Origin: Linyphia triangularis
Lineage: Eukaryota > Arthropoda > Arachnida > Araneae > Linyphiidae
Length of the DNA: 64,000 nucleotides
Direction: 5' to 3'
Assembly (NCBI GenBank): GCA_963978545.1
Contig: OZ021730.1
Location: 7,323,796 to 7,387,795, forward strand
Shown here: piece by piece, positions 45,274 through 56,239 of the stretch
Layout: each line of letters begins with the position of its first letter
Numbering within the stretch: position 1 is the first letter of the stretch
Notes under the pieces: model-generated
The model's input: the letters and a program-made list of their open reading frames with translations, nothing else
The model's database searches: none
What the model was told of the DNA's origin: nothing
Program-made: the position numbers and the translations under genes

Positions 45274-46410
45274 TTAATTACTAGTAGTTGAATAAAAGGT
45301 TGGACCGGGGTCTTCCTCAGGTAGCTCATCATCAGATGGGTATAATCTTACCTCATCTGTATCTCTATGAGAGCTAAGGATGTTGAAAGGGTTATTAGAT
45401 TTCTCTCTAAAAGAAACACCCTTTGCTGATTTTAATTTAATGGCTTGCAAAGCTTTTGACTTTGCCAGAGATTTCTTTGCAAGTGTTGGTTTTTTGATAA
45501 TCTCTGAAGAAGAAGGTCGGTGCGGTAGATTGACAAGTGACAAGGAAATACTCTCTGTCTGGGTACTTTTCTGAGATACTGACCTTTTACAAGCGTCAGC
45601 ATATGCAACACCAACACGGGGAGTCCGGACTTCTACCTGTTTTCTGGCCTCAAAGTACGTCAAATTTTAGTTGGCACGAACGGTTTGTATTTTTTTCTCC
45701 TCTATCCACTTGGGACATTTTCGGGAGAAAGATGGATGTACTCCTTTACAATTGACGCACTTTTCAGGTAGGGTGCATGTACTACTACCATGACCACTTC
45801 CTGCACAGCGTGCACAGATTTCAATATCCCCGCGGCAAGCCGTTTGGGAATGTCCAAATCTCTGGCACTTAAAGCAGCGAAGTGGGTTGGGTATGTACGG
45901 TCGAATGCGACAGTTAAGGTAACCGGCCTTCACACGTGTTGGCAGAGTGGGCAAATCAAAGGTAAGTATAAGATGTTTTGTTGGCAAGATATGCCCATCT
46001 TTGCGTATAGTAATACGGTGCACTGCTGAAACTTGTTGATCACGAAGATGATCCAGAATCTCATCCTCAGTTGTGTGAAAAAGGTCAGGCTCAGAAATTA
46101 CACCACGAGATTTATTTAGTGAACCATGTGTAGATACAGTCACTGGAAATGTTCCAAACATGTCCACTTTCAGGATATTGTTAGCTTGAGTATTATCCTT
46201 GACTTCAACTAATAGGTCACCAGATCTTAGTTTCTTTACAGAGATTACGTCTCCAATATAAGCTTTTACTGCTTTTTCAATCAAAAAAGGAGAAACTCTT
46301 TCAAATGAGCCCTCCTTTCGTTTTATAACAAAGAATTTTGCAGTAAGGCGATTCGGAACTTGACTTTGTTGCTCCCCACAAGGAGGAGAGGAAAAAGAAA
46401 TGCTAGCCAT
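45274..46410 (-). pseudogene. LINE C ORF1 with one nonsense codon
   Basis: ATG at 46408-46410. CFKCQRFGHSQTAC, CARCAGSGHGSSTC and CVNCKGVHPSFSRKC knuckles are intact. A TAA at 45664-45666 replaces the Gln codon of the family segment RANQNLTYFEA; the same frame stays open to the TAATG overlap with ORF2. Confidence 0.93.
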
Positions 46411-47051
46411 AAATGAAAAATATAATAATTCGGGCACTAGAGTCCCACCCACCATGGAGTCCTCGATATCGGGGATAGTGTACACCGGCAAGCAACAAAA
46501 ATAATGAAAAAAAAAAAAAAGAAAACAACAACTAAACTATTGCGCACGGCATAACACTACCGGGTTGTCCAGTACCTATACGCAAACGACTCGTCCCTGT
46601 AGAAGTCTCCACCCTTAACGAGATTCCCAGCAGACGAGCCGAACGCTTGATCCCTAGCCGCCGACGAAGTCGGACGACCAGCCGATTAATGCACACGGGA
46701 CCAATTGGCACCTCCCGTTTATCTGAAGCAAGGGCCAAAGTAGTGTATTGGGACAGTATGTCGTCCCTCAACTACCAGGATCCCCCTTTCCAGGGACACG
46801 GGTCTCCACGCACGGCAAACGCGTGGGTGATTAAATGCCCGAGAGAAGCTGATTGCAACAGAGCGGCACAAAGCTTCTCAAGGGGAGCCCTCACCTCAGA
46901 AGAGGTAACCACAATGAGGGAAGGAAGGGAAGCCAAACGATACATACAAAAACAAAACGAGAAGGTAAAACAGAAGGAGGGATAGATCACTGGGGTGCCC
47001 CGGGGTTGTGAAGCCCGTGTTTACTTTGAGAAAGTAAACCCCCTGAGGGGG

Positions 47052-48057
47052 AGCACTGCTGGTATTTGGGCTAGAGGATGTAATATATTTATTGAATTCT
47101 TCAGATGAGAGAATGCCAGGAGGAAGAGAAATGTAAGTTTGGGTAGTTACAGATTTAGGTTGACTTTTATTTATAGCTTCAGAATAACTGGTGGTGGGTG
47201 GTTTAGAGCTTTCGTGGATTTTTCGGGCTTCAGGGTAAGCTATATTATTTTTTACTTTTATTTCTTGTATGGCTTTTTCCTCTACCCATTTGGGACACTC
47301 TCTGGAAAACGATGGATGTTTTCCAGGACAATTGACACAGTCGGGTTCAGCTCGGCAATCATCACTGGGATGTTCAGAGCTTCCACAAACTGCGCAAATG
47401 TCCACCTTGCTTCTACAAGTGTTCTTCGAGTGCCCAAATTTCTGACATTTGAAACATCGTAGAGGATTTGGGATAAAGGGGCGAACGGGGCAATGTAAGT
47501 AACCGGCTATTATTCTGTCAGGTAGTTTAGGGGAGTTAAATATAAGTATTATATGTTTTGTTTGAATTATTGTATTGTCTCGATTTATAGTTATTCTCCT
47601 GGCGTCAATGACACCTTGAGATGATAGTTCTTCAATTAGTTCTTCTTTTTCAATTTGTAGGAGATCTGGTTCTGATATAACGCCTTGCGATGAATTAAGA
47701 CCTTTATGTGGTGTGGCAGTTATAGCAATGGTACCTATTGTTTTGGCTGAAAGTAAAGTGCGAGACTGTTGAGCATTTCTTGTTTCGATCAGGAAGTCTC
47801 CTGATCGTAGTTTTTTTATTGTTTTGGGCTCCCCGCCGAAGATTCCCTTTATCCCTTTTTGTATGAAGAAAGGAGACATTTTAGAAAGTTCACCAGAGAC
47901 AGATTGAAATTATTAAGAATGCAGGTTCATTATAGATTGGATGTTGTTTCTTAGTATTCGAGTTTTCAATGGATTCGATTGCTCTTTTAACAGAAGATGA
48001 TTGACTTGGTTGGGGAATTTGGCCTCCCGTGGGGCACAAAGGAAGAATAGACGCCAT
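47052..48057 (-). pseudogene. LINE E ORF1, truncated and frameshifted
   Basis: ATG at 48055-48057. A one-base insertion near 47905 shifts the frame before KMSPFFIQKGIKG; after it the frame is open to the truncation. Knuckles: CFKCQKFGHSKNTC, CAVCGSSEHPSDDC and CVNCPGKHPSFSREC. The sequence differs from both the main family and LINE I, so it is a further subfamily. Confidence 0.88.
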
Positions 48058-48704
48058 TAAAATAAAGAAACAGAAATTCGGACACTAGAATCCCACCCAC
48101 CATGGAGTCCTCGATATCAGGGATAGTGCACACCGGCAAGCAACAAAAACCAAGGGAAAAAAAAAAAAAACTGAACTGTCACGCACGGCATAACACTATC
48201 AGGTTATCTAGTGTCTATACGCGACCGGCTCGTCCCTGTAGATGTCTCCACCCTTAACGAGATTCCCAGTAGACGAGCCGGTCGCTTGATCCCAAGCCGC
48301 CGACGAAGTCGGACGACCAGCCGATTGATGCACATGGGACCAATGTACACCTCCCGTTTATTTGAAGCAAGGGCCAAAGTAGTGTATTGGGACAGTATGT
48401 CGTCCCTCAACTACCAGGATCCCCCTTTCAGGGACACGGGTCTCCACGCACGGCAAACACGTGGGTGATATAATCCCCAAGAGAAGCTGATAGCAATAGA
48501 GCGGCGCAAAGCTTCTCAAGGAGAGCCCTCACCTCAGATGAGGTAACCACAACGAGGGAAGGAAGAGAAGCCAAACAATAAATACAGAACCCAAAAAAGA
48601 AGGTAAAACAGAAGGAGGGATAGATCACTGGGGCGCCCCGGAATTACGTAATTTACTTTGAGAAAGGCCCGTATTTACTTTGAGAAAGTAAACCCCCTGA
48701 GGGG
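47052..48704 (-). mobile_element. LINE E: 5' half of a divergent LINE
   Basis: The 5' end is at 48704 (CCCCTGAGGGG, with the TTTACTTTGAGAAAG hairpin segment partly duplicated at 48652-48690), then a 5' leader and most of ORF1. It stops at 47052 where the 5' end of LINE C begins. The whole ORF2 and 3' end are missing. Confidence 0.88.
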
Positions 48705-50062
48705 CCATCTGGACCTGGACTGGTGTTATGTGCTTTAGATAAAGCACTCTTCAATTCGTACATCTTAAGGTCACAGTTGTAGGAGTATTCAATATTGCTT
48801 TTCAAGTTAATTCCAGTCCGTTCAGCACGATTCTTAGTCACTAGAAAAGTAGAACTATAAGAATCGGGACTGGACACTCTTTCAAAAGTTTCACCGATAA
48901 GGTTAGCAATATCTTCAGGGGAAGAGAACACAGCAGCTCCGGTTTGAAGTATCGGGCAAGAATATTCCGGATACAAACCGTTGGCTGCTCTAACCTTCTT
49001 CCACAACTGTTTACTTGATGTTTTAGATGTAATCGAAGATACATAACTTATCCAAGAATCTTTCTGACTTTGACGTCTAACCCTACGAGAAACTGCCTTA
49101 GCCTTTTTAAAGGCGATAAGGTTTCCTGTAGTTGGGTATCTGCGGAAGATACCCCATAGCTTCTTTTGTTTCTTGTATGCAGATTGACAATCTGCATTCC
49201 ACCATGGTTTACAGTGTCGCAGTATTTTAGGTGAAGTCTTGGGAATAGAGGAGTCAGCAGCATTTAAAATTGCTTCAGTGACATTTTGGACAGCAGTATC
49301 AACATCCTCACTATTCACCATTGTTTCTGTTATAATAGCCAACTCAGAAAATTTTTCCCAATTTGCCCTGAGGTATTTATATGTATGTAGGCGGTTGGTC
49401 ACGCTACCATTACCAGTATGGAAAATGAGAATAGGGAAGTGATCACTGTTATGTAGATCACTCCCAACAGCAAAATTCAAGTATGGCAGAAGCACAGGGG
49501 AACAAATGGCTAAATCAAGTGAGTGGAATGTTCTTGTGGGTTCATGGAAATAAGTTTTCTCCTCGTTATTCAGGAGACAGAGATAGTGATCTGATAACAA
49601 CTTTTCGATCTGTCTCCCACGAGGATTCGTATTATCATTGCCCCACAGAGTACTGTGACCATTAAAGTCACCGTGCAATAAAAATGGTGCTGGAAGCTAG
49701 TCTATCAAATCATTCAGCTCCTCTTGACGGATGATAGCATGTGGCGGTAAGTATAGGCAACAGACTGTGAGAAGGGACTGTATATGAAGTCTCGCAGCCA
49801 CAGCCTGTAGAGATGTGCGTAGTGTGAGTACAGTGCTGGGGTAATCATGAGAAATAAAGAGACATACTCCTCCAGACACTGCATTACCACGGGCAACATC
49901 TTTCCTAATGCAACTATACCTACGGATCTTAGATGTACAAGAATCCTTCAAGAAAGTTTCTTGAAGTGCCAAACATGCTGGATGATAAAGTGAAATTATG
50001 TTTTTCACATCATCCTTCCTAGACCTAAAACCGCCACAATTCCAAGAAACAAAAGAAGCCAT
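48705..50062 (-). pseudogene. LINE D ORF2 fragment, one nonsense codon
   Basis: ATG at 50060-50062 overlapping the ORF1 stop. The endonuclease is complete (SWNCGG, ALQETFLK, HGDFNGHS, SDHFPIL). A TAG at 49697-49699 replaces the Gln of DQLPAPF in other copies; the frame then stays open into the linker before RT and is cut at 48705. Confidence 0.92.
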
Positions 50063-50110
50063 TAACTATTAAGAGAAAATTTTAAAGGAGTGTCGGATTC
50101 TTCAGTGATG

Positions 50111-50236
50111 TCTTCGTCATCATCAGATGGGTGAAGATTCACCACATCCGCATCTCTAAATGAACGAAGGATATTAAAAGGGTTAGAGGGCTTCTCTCGG
50201 TAAAGTCCTCCTTTGGCAGATTTTAATTTGATTGTT
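50111..50236. repeat. 126-bp direct repeat, left copy
   Basis: Identical to 55683-55808 apart from one base. It is the C-terminal coding part of LINE ORF1 (PSNPFNILRSFRDADVV on the minus strand) and brackets the DNA transposon. Confidence 0.92.
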
Positions 50237-50634
50237 AGACGTAGTTTACACGTCTCTACCAATCTTCAAAAGAGCCAGAAGTTGTATTGAAAAATCAGCC
50301 GCCAGAGGGCAGTTATGGCGTTTTGTTGTTATCAAGATGCATAGGACCTCTTTCACTGAAATGCCACATCTTGAGTTGTCGTCCAGCCGTCGTAGAGTAA
50401 CGTGCGTATCGTTTATCTTCTAAACTGTTATATTTCGAGTTGTGGCGTTTTTGTTGTTTCAATTGGTAGTGATCAGTTGAGTAATTTTGAATTGCGGCAT
50501 TTTAGATGATTCATTTGTGGAATAGGATTGTTTCATATTTTGAATTATGTCATTTTTGATGAATGAGTGAAAAACATTTGCTGGTTTGAACTCAAAATGT
50601 GTCACTTTTGATGTTATAAGGAGGGAAAACGACA

Positions 50635-53600
50635 ATGGAGGCTACAGGTCGGGGTGCCGTTTTGGTCAAACTTGCTATGGAAAAACTTAGACGGGAGGAA
50701 CAATCATCCAGTGTTTCGGTTGGTAACTGTGAAGTCAGCTCTAATGATGAATCTAATTCACATTTTTCCACTCACCACGCTTCTGGTTTTCCAGGTACTT
50801 CTAGACCAAAAGAAAGTAGTGTTTCTTATGCTGCCTTGTATGATGCCAGCACTCCTACTGTTTTGCGAGTGACCAAAGTGACAAATGAACAGCCTGTTAT
50901 TTCCAGTGAAGGAAGTGACGAAGATAACACAGATGCTGACCCTAATTTCAGTGATGATTTGATGTATGAGAGTGAAAGTAGTAGCAGCTCAGAAGACGAA
51001 AGACCTGAAAAAGTAGGTGATGAAGCAGGGAAGAAAGGAAAGAGAAGAGTACGAAATCCTGAAAAATGGTGTAGTAAGAAAGCGAAATTAAATAGGAATT
51101 CAGGGAAACCGTACGTTTCTGCGTCAAAAACAAAAAAGCAGTTTGGCTCAAGAAAAATAGGGCCACCTTGTGGAGAAAAATGCCGACTACGCTGTAGTAC
51201 CAAAATTGATGACACAGCTCGGGTCGAGATTTTTTCTGCCTACTGGAATCTCGGTTGTTTACAAAGGCAAAGAGAATTTATTGTCAATCATGCAGATCCA
51301 ATCAAACCCAAATACAGATATTCTAGTACACAAAACCTAAGAGGCTTGAAAATGGCGTATTACTTTGATTTAAATAATCAACGTATCAGAGTGTGTAAAA
51401 CGTTCTTTATGTCTACGCTTGATCTTAATGATAGACCTATCCGCACAGCTTTAGCAAAGAAGACGGAATCCGGATTTGTTGATTCTGACAAGAGAGGTAA
51501 GCACGGAAAGCAGCCAGTGGTTGATCCTGAAATAAAAGAAAGTGTTAGAAAATTCAGGGGTGGGAATTCTGCGCCAATTGCGCCAGCGCGCGCCAAAAGC
51601 GGTATCCTGCGCCACCTTGCTACAAAACCACATTTAAGTACAATTCTGCGCCAATTTTGTTTTAAATCTTTTAAACGCGCACGCTAAAGCGCCAAACCAG
51701 CTCGCGCACGCCAAATCTATGTGAAGACGAAATTATGGCAACCTCGAGCGCCGTTTTCGCACGATTTGCAAAGCATTCGATTTTCCCCCCAACAGAATGC
51801 AATGTGTGGATTATCCCTTTGAAATCGACATTCACGCATGCGCATTCATGTTCAAACGCGCCTTGCACCGGGACAAATTCAAATCGCCGAGTGCTGATAA
51901 CTGATATCACGTGTGTCATTGCTAGATAGAATTTAAGGGGCAGCCTCAAAATTTCTGATTTCTAGTAAGCACGGATGGCCATTTCGTACGTACGTACCTT
52001 GATTTAGTGTGTTTCGTCGGATTTTTACCACGCCCTCTTGTTCTAAATAAAGAAGAAAGGAATTGGTAAAAAGTTAAAGGATTATAACCATCAAATGTTT
52101 TTACTAAGAGTTCAAAAAGAATATTTCGGCTCGGACACGCGTAATGACGATGCCTTCTATTAAATTAAGGGTTTGTAATTTACTTGTTGGCTGTTGGTAA
52201 ATAACTTTTAAACATCCGTTTTACATTTGAAAATAAGTATCACAGAAATGTAATCAAAATCCCGGAATGTTTCCGATTTAAAAGAATAAAAGTAATACTT
52301 TTTTATAAGTTTATAGAACGGCAAGTAGGGTAAAAACGCCGTTTTGACGCAGAATTCGACCCGATTTGGAAAATAAAAATAAAAAATTCACAATATTTTA
52401 GAACATTCACAAAAATTTAGAAACATTCTTATTTTAATTTTACTGCATTGCTATTTTTGCTATAAGAAAGGTGTAGAACCTTATATACAATTTTTTATAT
52501 AAGTAGTTTGGCCTCCTGATTGTACCTTTGACAAACGGAATGTTAGAATTTAAATTACTTTTTTTTTTTTTTTTTTTTTTTTACAAACCGACTTTAAAGA
52601 GAAGTATAGCTTTGAAATTTTCAGCATAAGTGGTTTTGGCCTTTTTTTTTTTTTTATTAGACTTTTTAAAGACAGAATGTTACATTTTAATTAATTTTTT
52701 TTAACTAATTTTTTTAATTAAAGAAAAAAAATACAAAACGATTTCTAATAAGGCTACATCTCTGAAACACAGAATTTTAAAATTTTAATTTGTTTTTTAA
52801 TTAATATTTTTACAAAGCGACTTCTAATAGATCTAGAGTTCTGAAATTTTCAACATAAGTAGTTTTTGCCTTCTAATTTTGCTTTTCATAAACACATGTT
52901 AAAATAATTCAGAGGGGTGAGGAGGGTTGTGTTATTGTATTAAAGGGAACATTTTTTGGTTCTCGATAGGGAGGGGGTTCTAGTATTAAGGGTTTACGTT
53001 GCAATTAATTTTTAACGAGTCAAGCGAACTTGAATTTGCACTGCAATGAACCTTCTAGAGAGTGAATCGAGCCTGTCCTTGCATAGCAATACATTTTCCG
53101 CGAGCTTTACTTGTGTAGCAATTAAACTTTTCAGGGAGTTAAGCGAGCTGTGTTTGTGTTACAATGAAACTTTTAGCGAGCAAAGAGAGCTTGGTTTTGC
53201 ATAGCAAACCCGTTCGCGAAGTGTCAAAAGCTAATAAGTATAAATGTTTTCTTATTCACAAATTATATATTTTGAATTTACAAATTATATTTTATGTTGC
53301 AATTTTATGTATATCTTATAATTTTGTATTTTAATATGTGTTTTATGTATAAAAATAAAATTATACAAGTTCAAATTTTAATTATGGTAATTGTTGTTAA
53401 ATCAGCTACAATTTTTATATTTCTGCTATTAATCTTCAAATTTTGCTGCTACATTTTCTCTTATTCTGTTCCAAAAGTTAAATTTTGCTGCTCCAATTTT
53501 TTGCGAATCTGCTCCAAAAGTTAAATTTTGCTGCTCCAATTTTTTACGAATCTGCTCCAAATGTTAAATTTTGCTGCTCCAAAATTGCTCCAAACTGGGC

Positions 53601-54853
53601 TCTAACTCTTCCCACCCCTGAAAATTCATAAATGCCATACCCAGAGTCGAGTCACATTATTTAAGAGCTCAAACCAGTCGAGAGTATATTGAGGGCAACA
53701 AAAGTTTAGCTGATCTGTACCGTGACTACAAAGATGACCGTGAGAGACAGCATCTACCGTTTGCGCATCCCGATATGTTTAATCGTATATTCAATGGAGA
53801 ATTTAACATATCGTTTTTCGTGCCTAAAAAAGATCTCTGTGATCTTTGTGAATCATACAAAAACGCAAATGATGAAGAAAAGCAACAGCTGATGGAACGC
53901 TTCAACACTCACCAAAGAGAAAAAGAACTAACTCGCAGAGAAAAGGACACTGACAAAATAACACAAATGGTGTGTACGTTGCTGTTTACGACATGCAAGC
54001 AGTAATGCCAGCACCAAGAGGTTTAATTTCATCATTTTACTACAAAAGTAAAATGAACTGTTACAATTTTACTATAAGTGATTTGAGCGCTAAGAATGTG
54101 GATTGTTACTTTTGGAATGAAACTGAGGGTAGGCGTGGAGCTACGGAGGTGGGGAGTTGTGTTCTTCGATACCTTAAGTCATTAGTGGAAAAGGCCAACA
54201 GCAGCGAGATTGATGTGATCTTTTATTCAGACAACTGTTGTGGCCAACAGAAAAACAAGTATTTACTTGCTTCCTATGCATATGCCACACAAGCTTTCAA
54301 AATCAGAAGTATTTCGCACAAATTTCTAATCCGTGGACATTCATAAAACGAAGGTGACAATGTTCACAGCCTCATCGAAAAACAAATTTCGAGACATCTA
54401 AAATCCTCACCGATTTACGTACCTGCACAGTACGTGACTCTGATTCAGACAGCGAAAAAACAGGGTCCCCCTTATCGCGTTCATGAGCTCACATTCGAAG
54501 ATTTTTATGACTTAAAACTGCTGCAAGAGCAATGGGGTAAAAACTTTAATATGGACACTGAGAAGAACAAAATAAAGTGGCAAGACATCAAGATACTTCG
54601 TGTCGAACAAGATCAACCTCGTTCATTCTTCTATAAAACATCCTACAGTGACGAAACTTTCAAGAAGGTAGACATGTGCAACAAGAAGAAAACTCGATCT
54701 AAAGAAGATTTGAATACCATCCAGTTGGTTCAGGCTTATTCAGCTAAGATTCCGTTGCCTGACAATAAAAAACGAGATATCCAAGATCTTGTTGATAAAA
54801 ACATAGTCCCAAAGTTTTATTACAACTCTTTCATTAAAACTATTCTTGAATAA
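50635..54853 (+). pseudogene. Transposase-like protein (Sola-like DDE group?), broken
   Basis: Starts at ATG 50635; the acidic Ser-rich N-terminus (to about residue 120) is followed by CGEKCRLRC and a conserved domain (EIFSAYWNLGCLQRQREFI). The frame is interrupted at 51555 by the hAT-like insertion and continues in phase from 53628 (NAIPRVESHYLRAQTS, NISFFVPKKDLCDLC). A one-base shift near 53970 precedes VAVYDMQAVMPAPRG; a TAA at 54344-54346 replaces one codon of the GHS-NEGDNVHS motif; the frame then runs to 54853. Candidate catalytic acids are the Asp of YDMQ, the Asp of YSDNCCGQQKNKY and an acid in NEGDNVHS. The protein resembles a large invertebrate transposase-like group; I cannot name it with certainty. 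Confidence 0.75.
51556..53619. mobile_element. Non-autonomous hAT-like element inside the transposase
   Basis: 2064 bases flanked by the perfect 8-bp duplication GAAAATTC (51548-51555 and 53620-53627) with terminal inverted repeats AGGGGTGGGAA and TTCCCACCCCT. An 8-bp duplication and CAGGGGTGGG-like ends are typical of hAT elements. No transposase frame is present. The left end has several TGCGCCA motifs. The right end has a run of about 46-bp repeats (AAATTTTGCTGCTCCAATTT..., 53440-53590). The interior is AT-rich and repetitive (52560-52880 and 52990-53220). Confidence 0.88.
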
Positions 54854-55682
54854 GTTTGCAAAATGTAACCACGTGTTACCAGTTGAGAGCCTGATAGAAG
54901 AACATTAATTTCAAATATTTTAATTTGTTGAATTAAGTGGTACCTACCTACCAGGTTTTATTATTTTATGTAACCAGTTCTTTTGATTAACGTTTTTCTT
55001 GTTATATTATTATAATAATTTTGTAGACACAAAATGATCAGATCTCGTGTGGAATCTAGTGAAAGCAGCAATATGATAATATAATATAATCCTCAATATG
55101 AGTACTGAAACTGTAGTCATTAGCATTACTATTTAATTATTTTTATCGTTCTTGTTGTTTTGAACTTTTTCACAGTTTATTATTCGTCAAAGAGTTTTGT
55201 TTGAGAAAAATAAAAGTATTATTACTTTTTCATTAATTTGGGCAACTTTTTTTATTCACACATTACCCATTGTATTGTACCTACCTAGTTGATCTCTATT
55301 AGATCATTTAAAAACGTAAAATAAATCCATGATGGTGCAGTAACAAAACGTCGTAACTAAAAAGCTATTTTCATTTTAAGCCATCAAGAGTGTCCTAATG
55401 TCCAGAAAACAATCTTCAAAAGTGCCCCAACTCAAAATAATTTACTCCATTCTTTTGTACGTGAGAAATCAAAACAGTCGTAACTTGAAAAATTTGAATT
55501 TTGAGTCGGAAGTTGGGAAAACTAGAACAATGACTAACGATCATAGTTTGAGAGGTATCGGTCTTCATATTGACAAATTCAAAAATACTAAAATGTGCCT
55601 AGTCAGCCCGGGAACAGTTTTTTGCAATTCCTGGAAAACGTAGTTTTTTTAGTTGTGGCACTTTTGTAGCAAGGGTGCGATA

Positions 55683-56239
55683 TCTTCGTCATCATCAGAT
55701 GGGTGAAGATTCACCACATCCGCATCTCTAAATGAACGAAGGATATTAAAAGGGTTAGAGGGCTTCTCTCGGTAAAGTCCTACTTTGGCAGATTTTAATT
55801 TGATTGTTTGCAAAGCTTTTGATTTAGCCAGAGATTTTTTAACAATCGTTGGTCGTTTTGTTACCTCTACAGATGACTTTTGAGGCAACTTAACAAGAGG
55901 TGATACAGGGATTTCGGTTTGGGTGCTTTTACTGCTGAAAGTTTTTTTACAAACATCAGCGTAAGCAACACCAGTTTTAGGAGTCCTAGCATCAACTAGT
56001 CTCCTAGCATCAAAGTAGGATAAATTTTGGCCCACTCGCACGGTCTGGATTTCTTTTTCTTTTACCCACTGTGGACATGATCGAGAGTATGACGGATGTG
56101 TGCCATTACAATTGACACACTTCTCAGGTGCTTTGCAATTAGCACTATCATGTCCAGTACCTGCACAACGCGCGCATGTTTCCGTTTCCCCACGACACGC
56201 TGTTTGAGAGTGGCCAAATTTCTGGCACTTGAAACAGAG
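55683..56239 (-). pseudogene. LINE D ORF1, remaining piece, with right 126-bp repeat
   Basis: The minus-strand frame runs from about 56239 (KCQKFGHSQTAC knuckle) through CARC...HDSANC and CVNC...HPSYSRSC, then VGQNLSYFDARRLVDARTP and the basic tail, ending at the transposon. 55683-55808 is the right copy of the 126-bp repeat (left copy 50111-50236). The N-terminal half is replaced by R2-like sequence at 56240. Confidence 0.88.

Larger units (their letters stand above)
40301..45274 (-). pseudogene. LINE C ORF2 with two deletions and a piggyBac insertion
   Basis: All domains are present: endonuclease 45274-44640 (SWNCRG, LLGDFNGHS), RT split by piggyBac at a TTAA inside PIALT/SCLCKT (FQSGFRRGRSTLDN, FFDIEKAYD, YVDDLQ lie at 42293-41830), RNase H 41090-40700 and the C-terminal Cys motif. 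Lesions: a 7-base deletion near 44639 (lost GGAAAAT relative to LINE D), and a deletion of about 98 bases near 41143 between RT and RNase H that shifts the frame. The copy cannot make a full ORF2. Confidence 0.93.
40102..47051 (-). mobile_element. LINE C: full-length main-family copy carrying a piggyBac element
   Basis: The 5' end is at 47051 (CCCCCTGAGGGGG plus the TTTACTTTGAGAAAGTAAA hairpin), ORF1 45274-46410, ORF2 40301-45274, the 3' hairpin at 40134-40166 and a CAAA tail at about 40102-40125. A piggyBac element occupies 42351-43741. The flanks do not match each other, so either the target duplication has been lost or the locus was rearranged; the 5' end lies directly against ORF1 of LINE E. 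Confidence 0.93.
48705..50236 (-). mobile_element. LINE D: endonuclease part of ORF2 and end of ORF1
   Basis: Main-family minus-strand copy cut on the left by the 5' end of LINE E (after NTSPGPDG) and on the right by a DNA transposon at 50237. The remainder of its ORF1 lies at 55683-56239. The RT core and 3' end are absent. Confidence 0.9.
50237..55682 (+). mobile_element. DDE-type DNA transposon, family uncertain, with hAT-like insertion
   Basis: It lies between two 126-bp direct repeats of LINE ORF1 sequence. Left subterminal DNA holds repeated variants of GAGTTGTGGCATTTTTG (50311, 50437, 50489, 50542), and the right end has AGTTGTGGCACTTTTG (about 55655) and inverted forms (GTGCCCCAACTCAAAA near 55420). 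No clean terminal inverted repeat was found. It encodes one transposase-like protein interrupted by a 2.06-kb element; its own length is about 3.4 kb. Confidence 0.7.
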
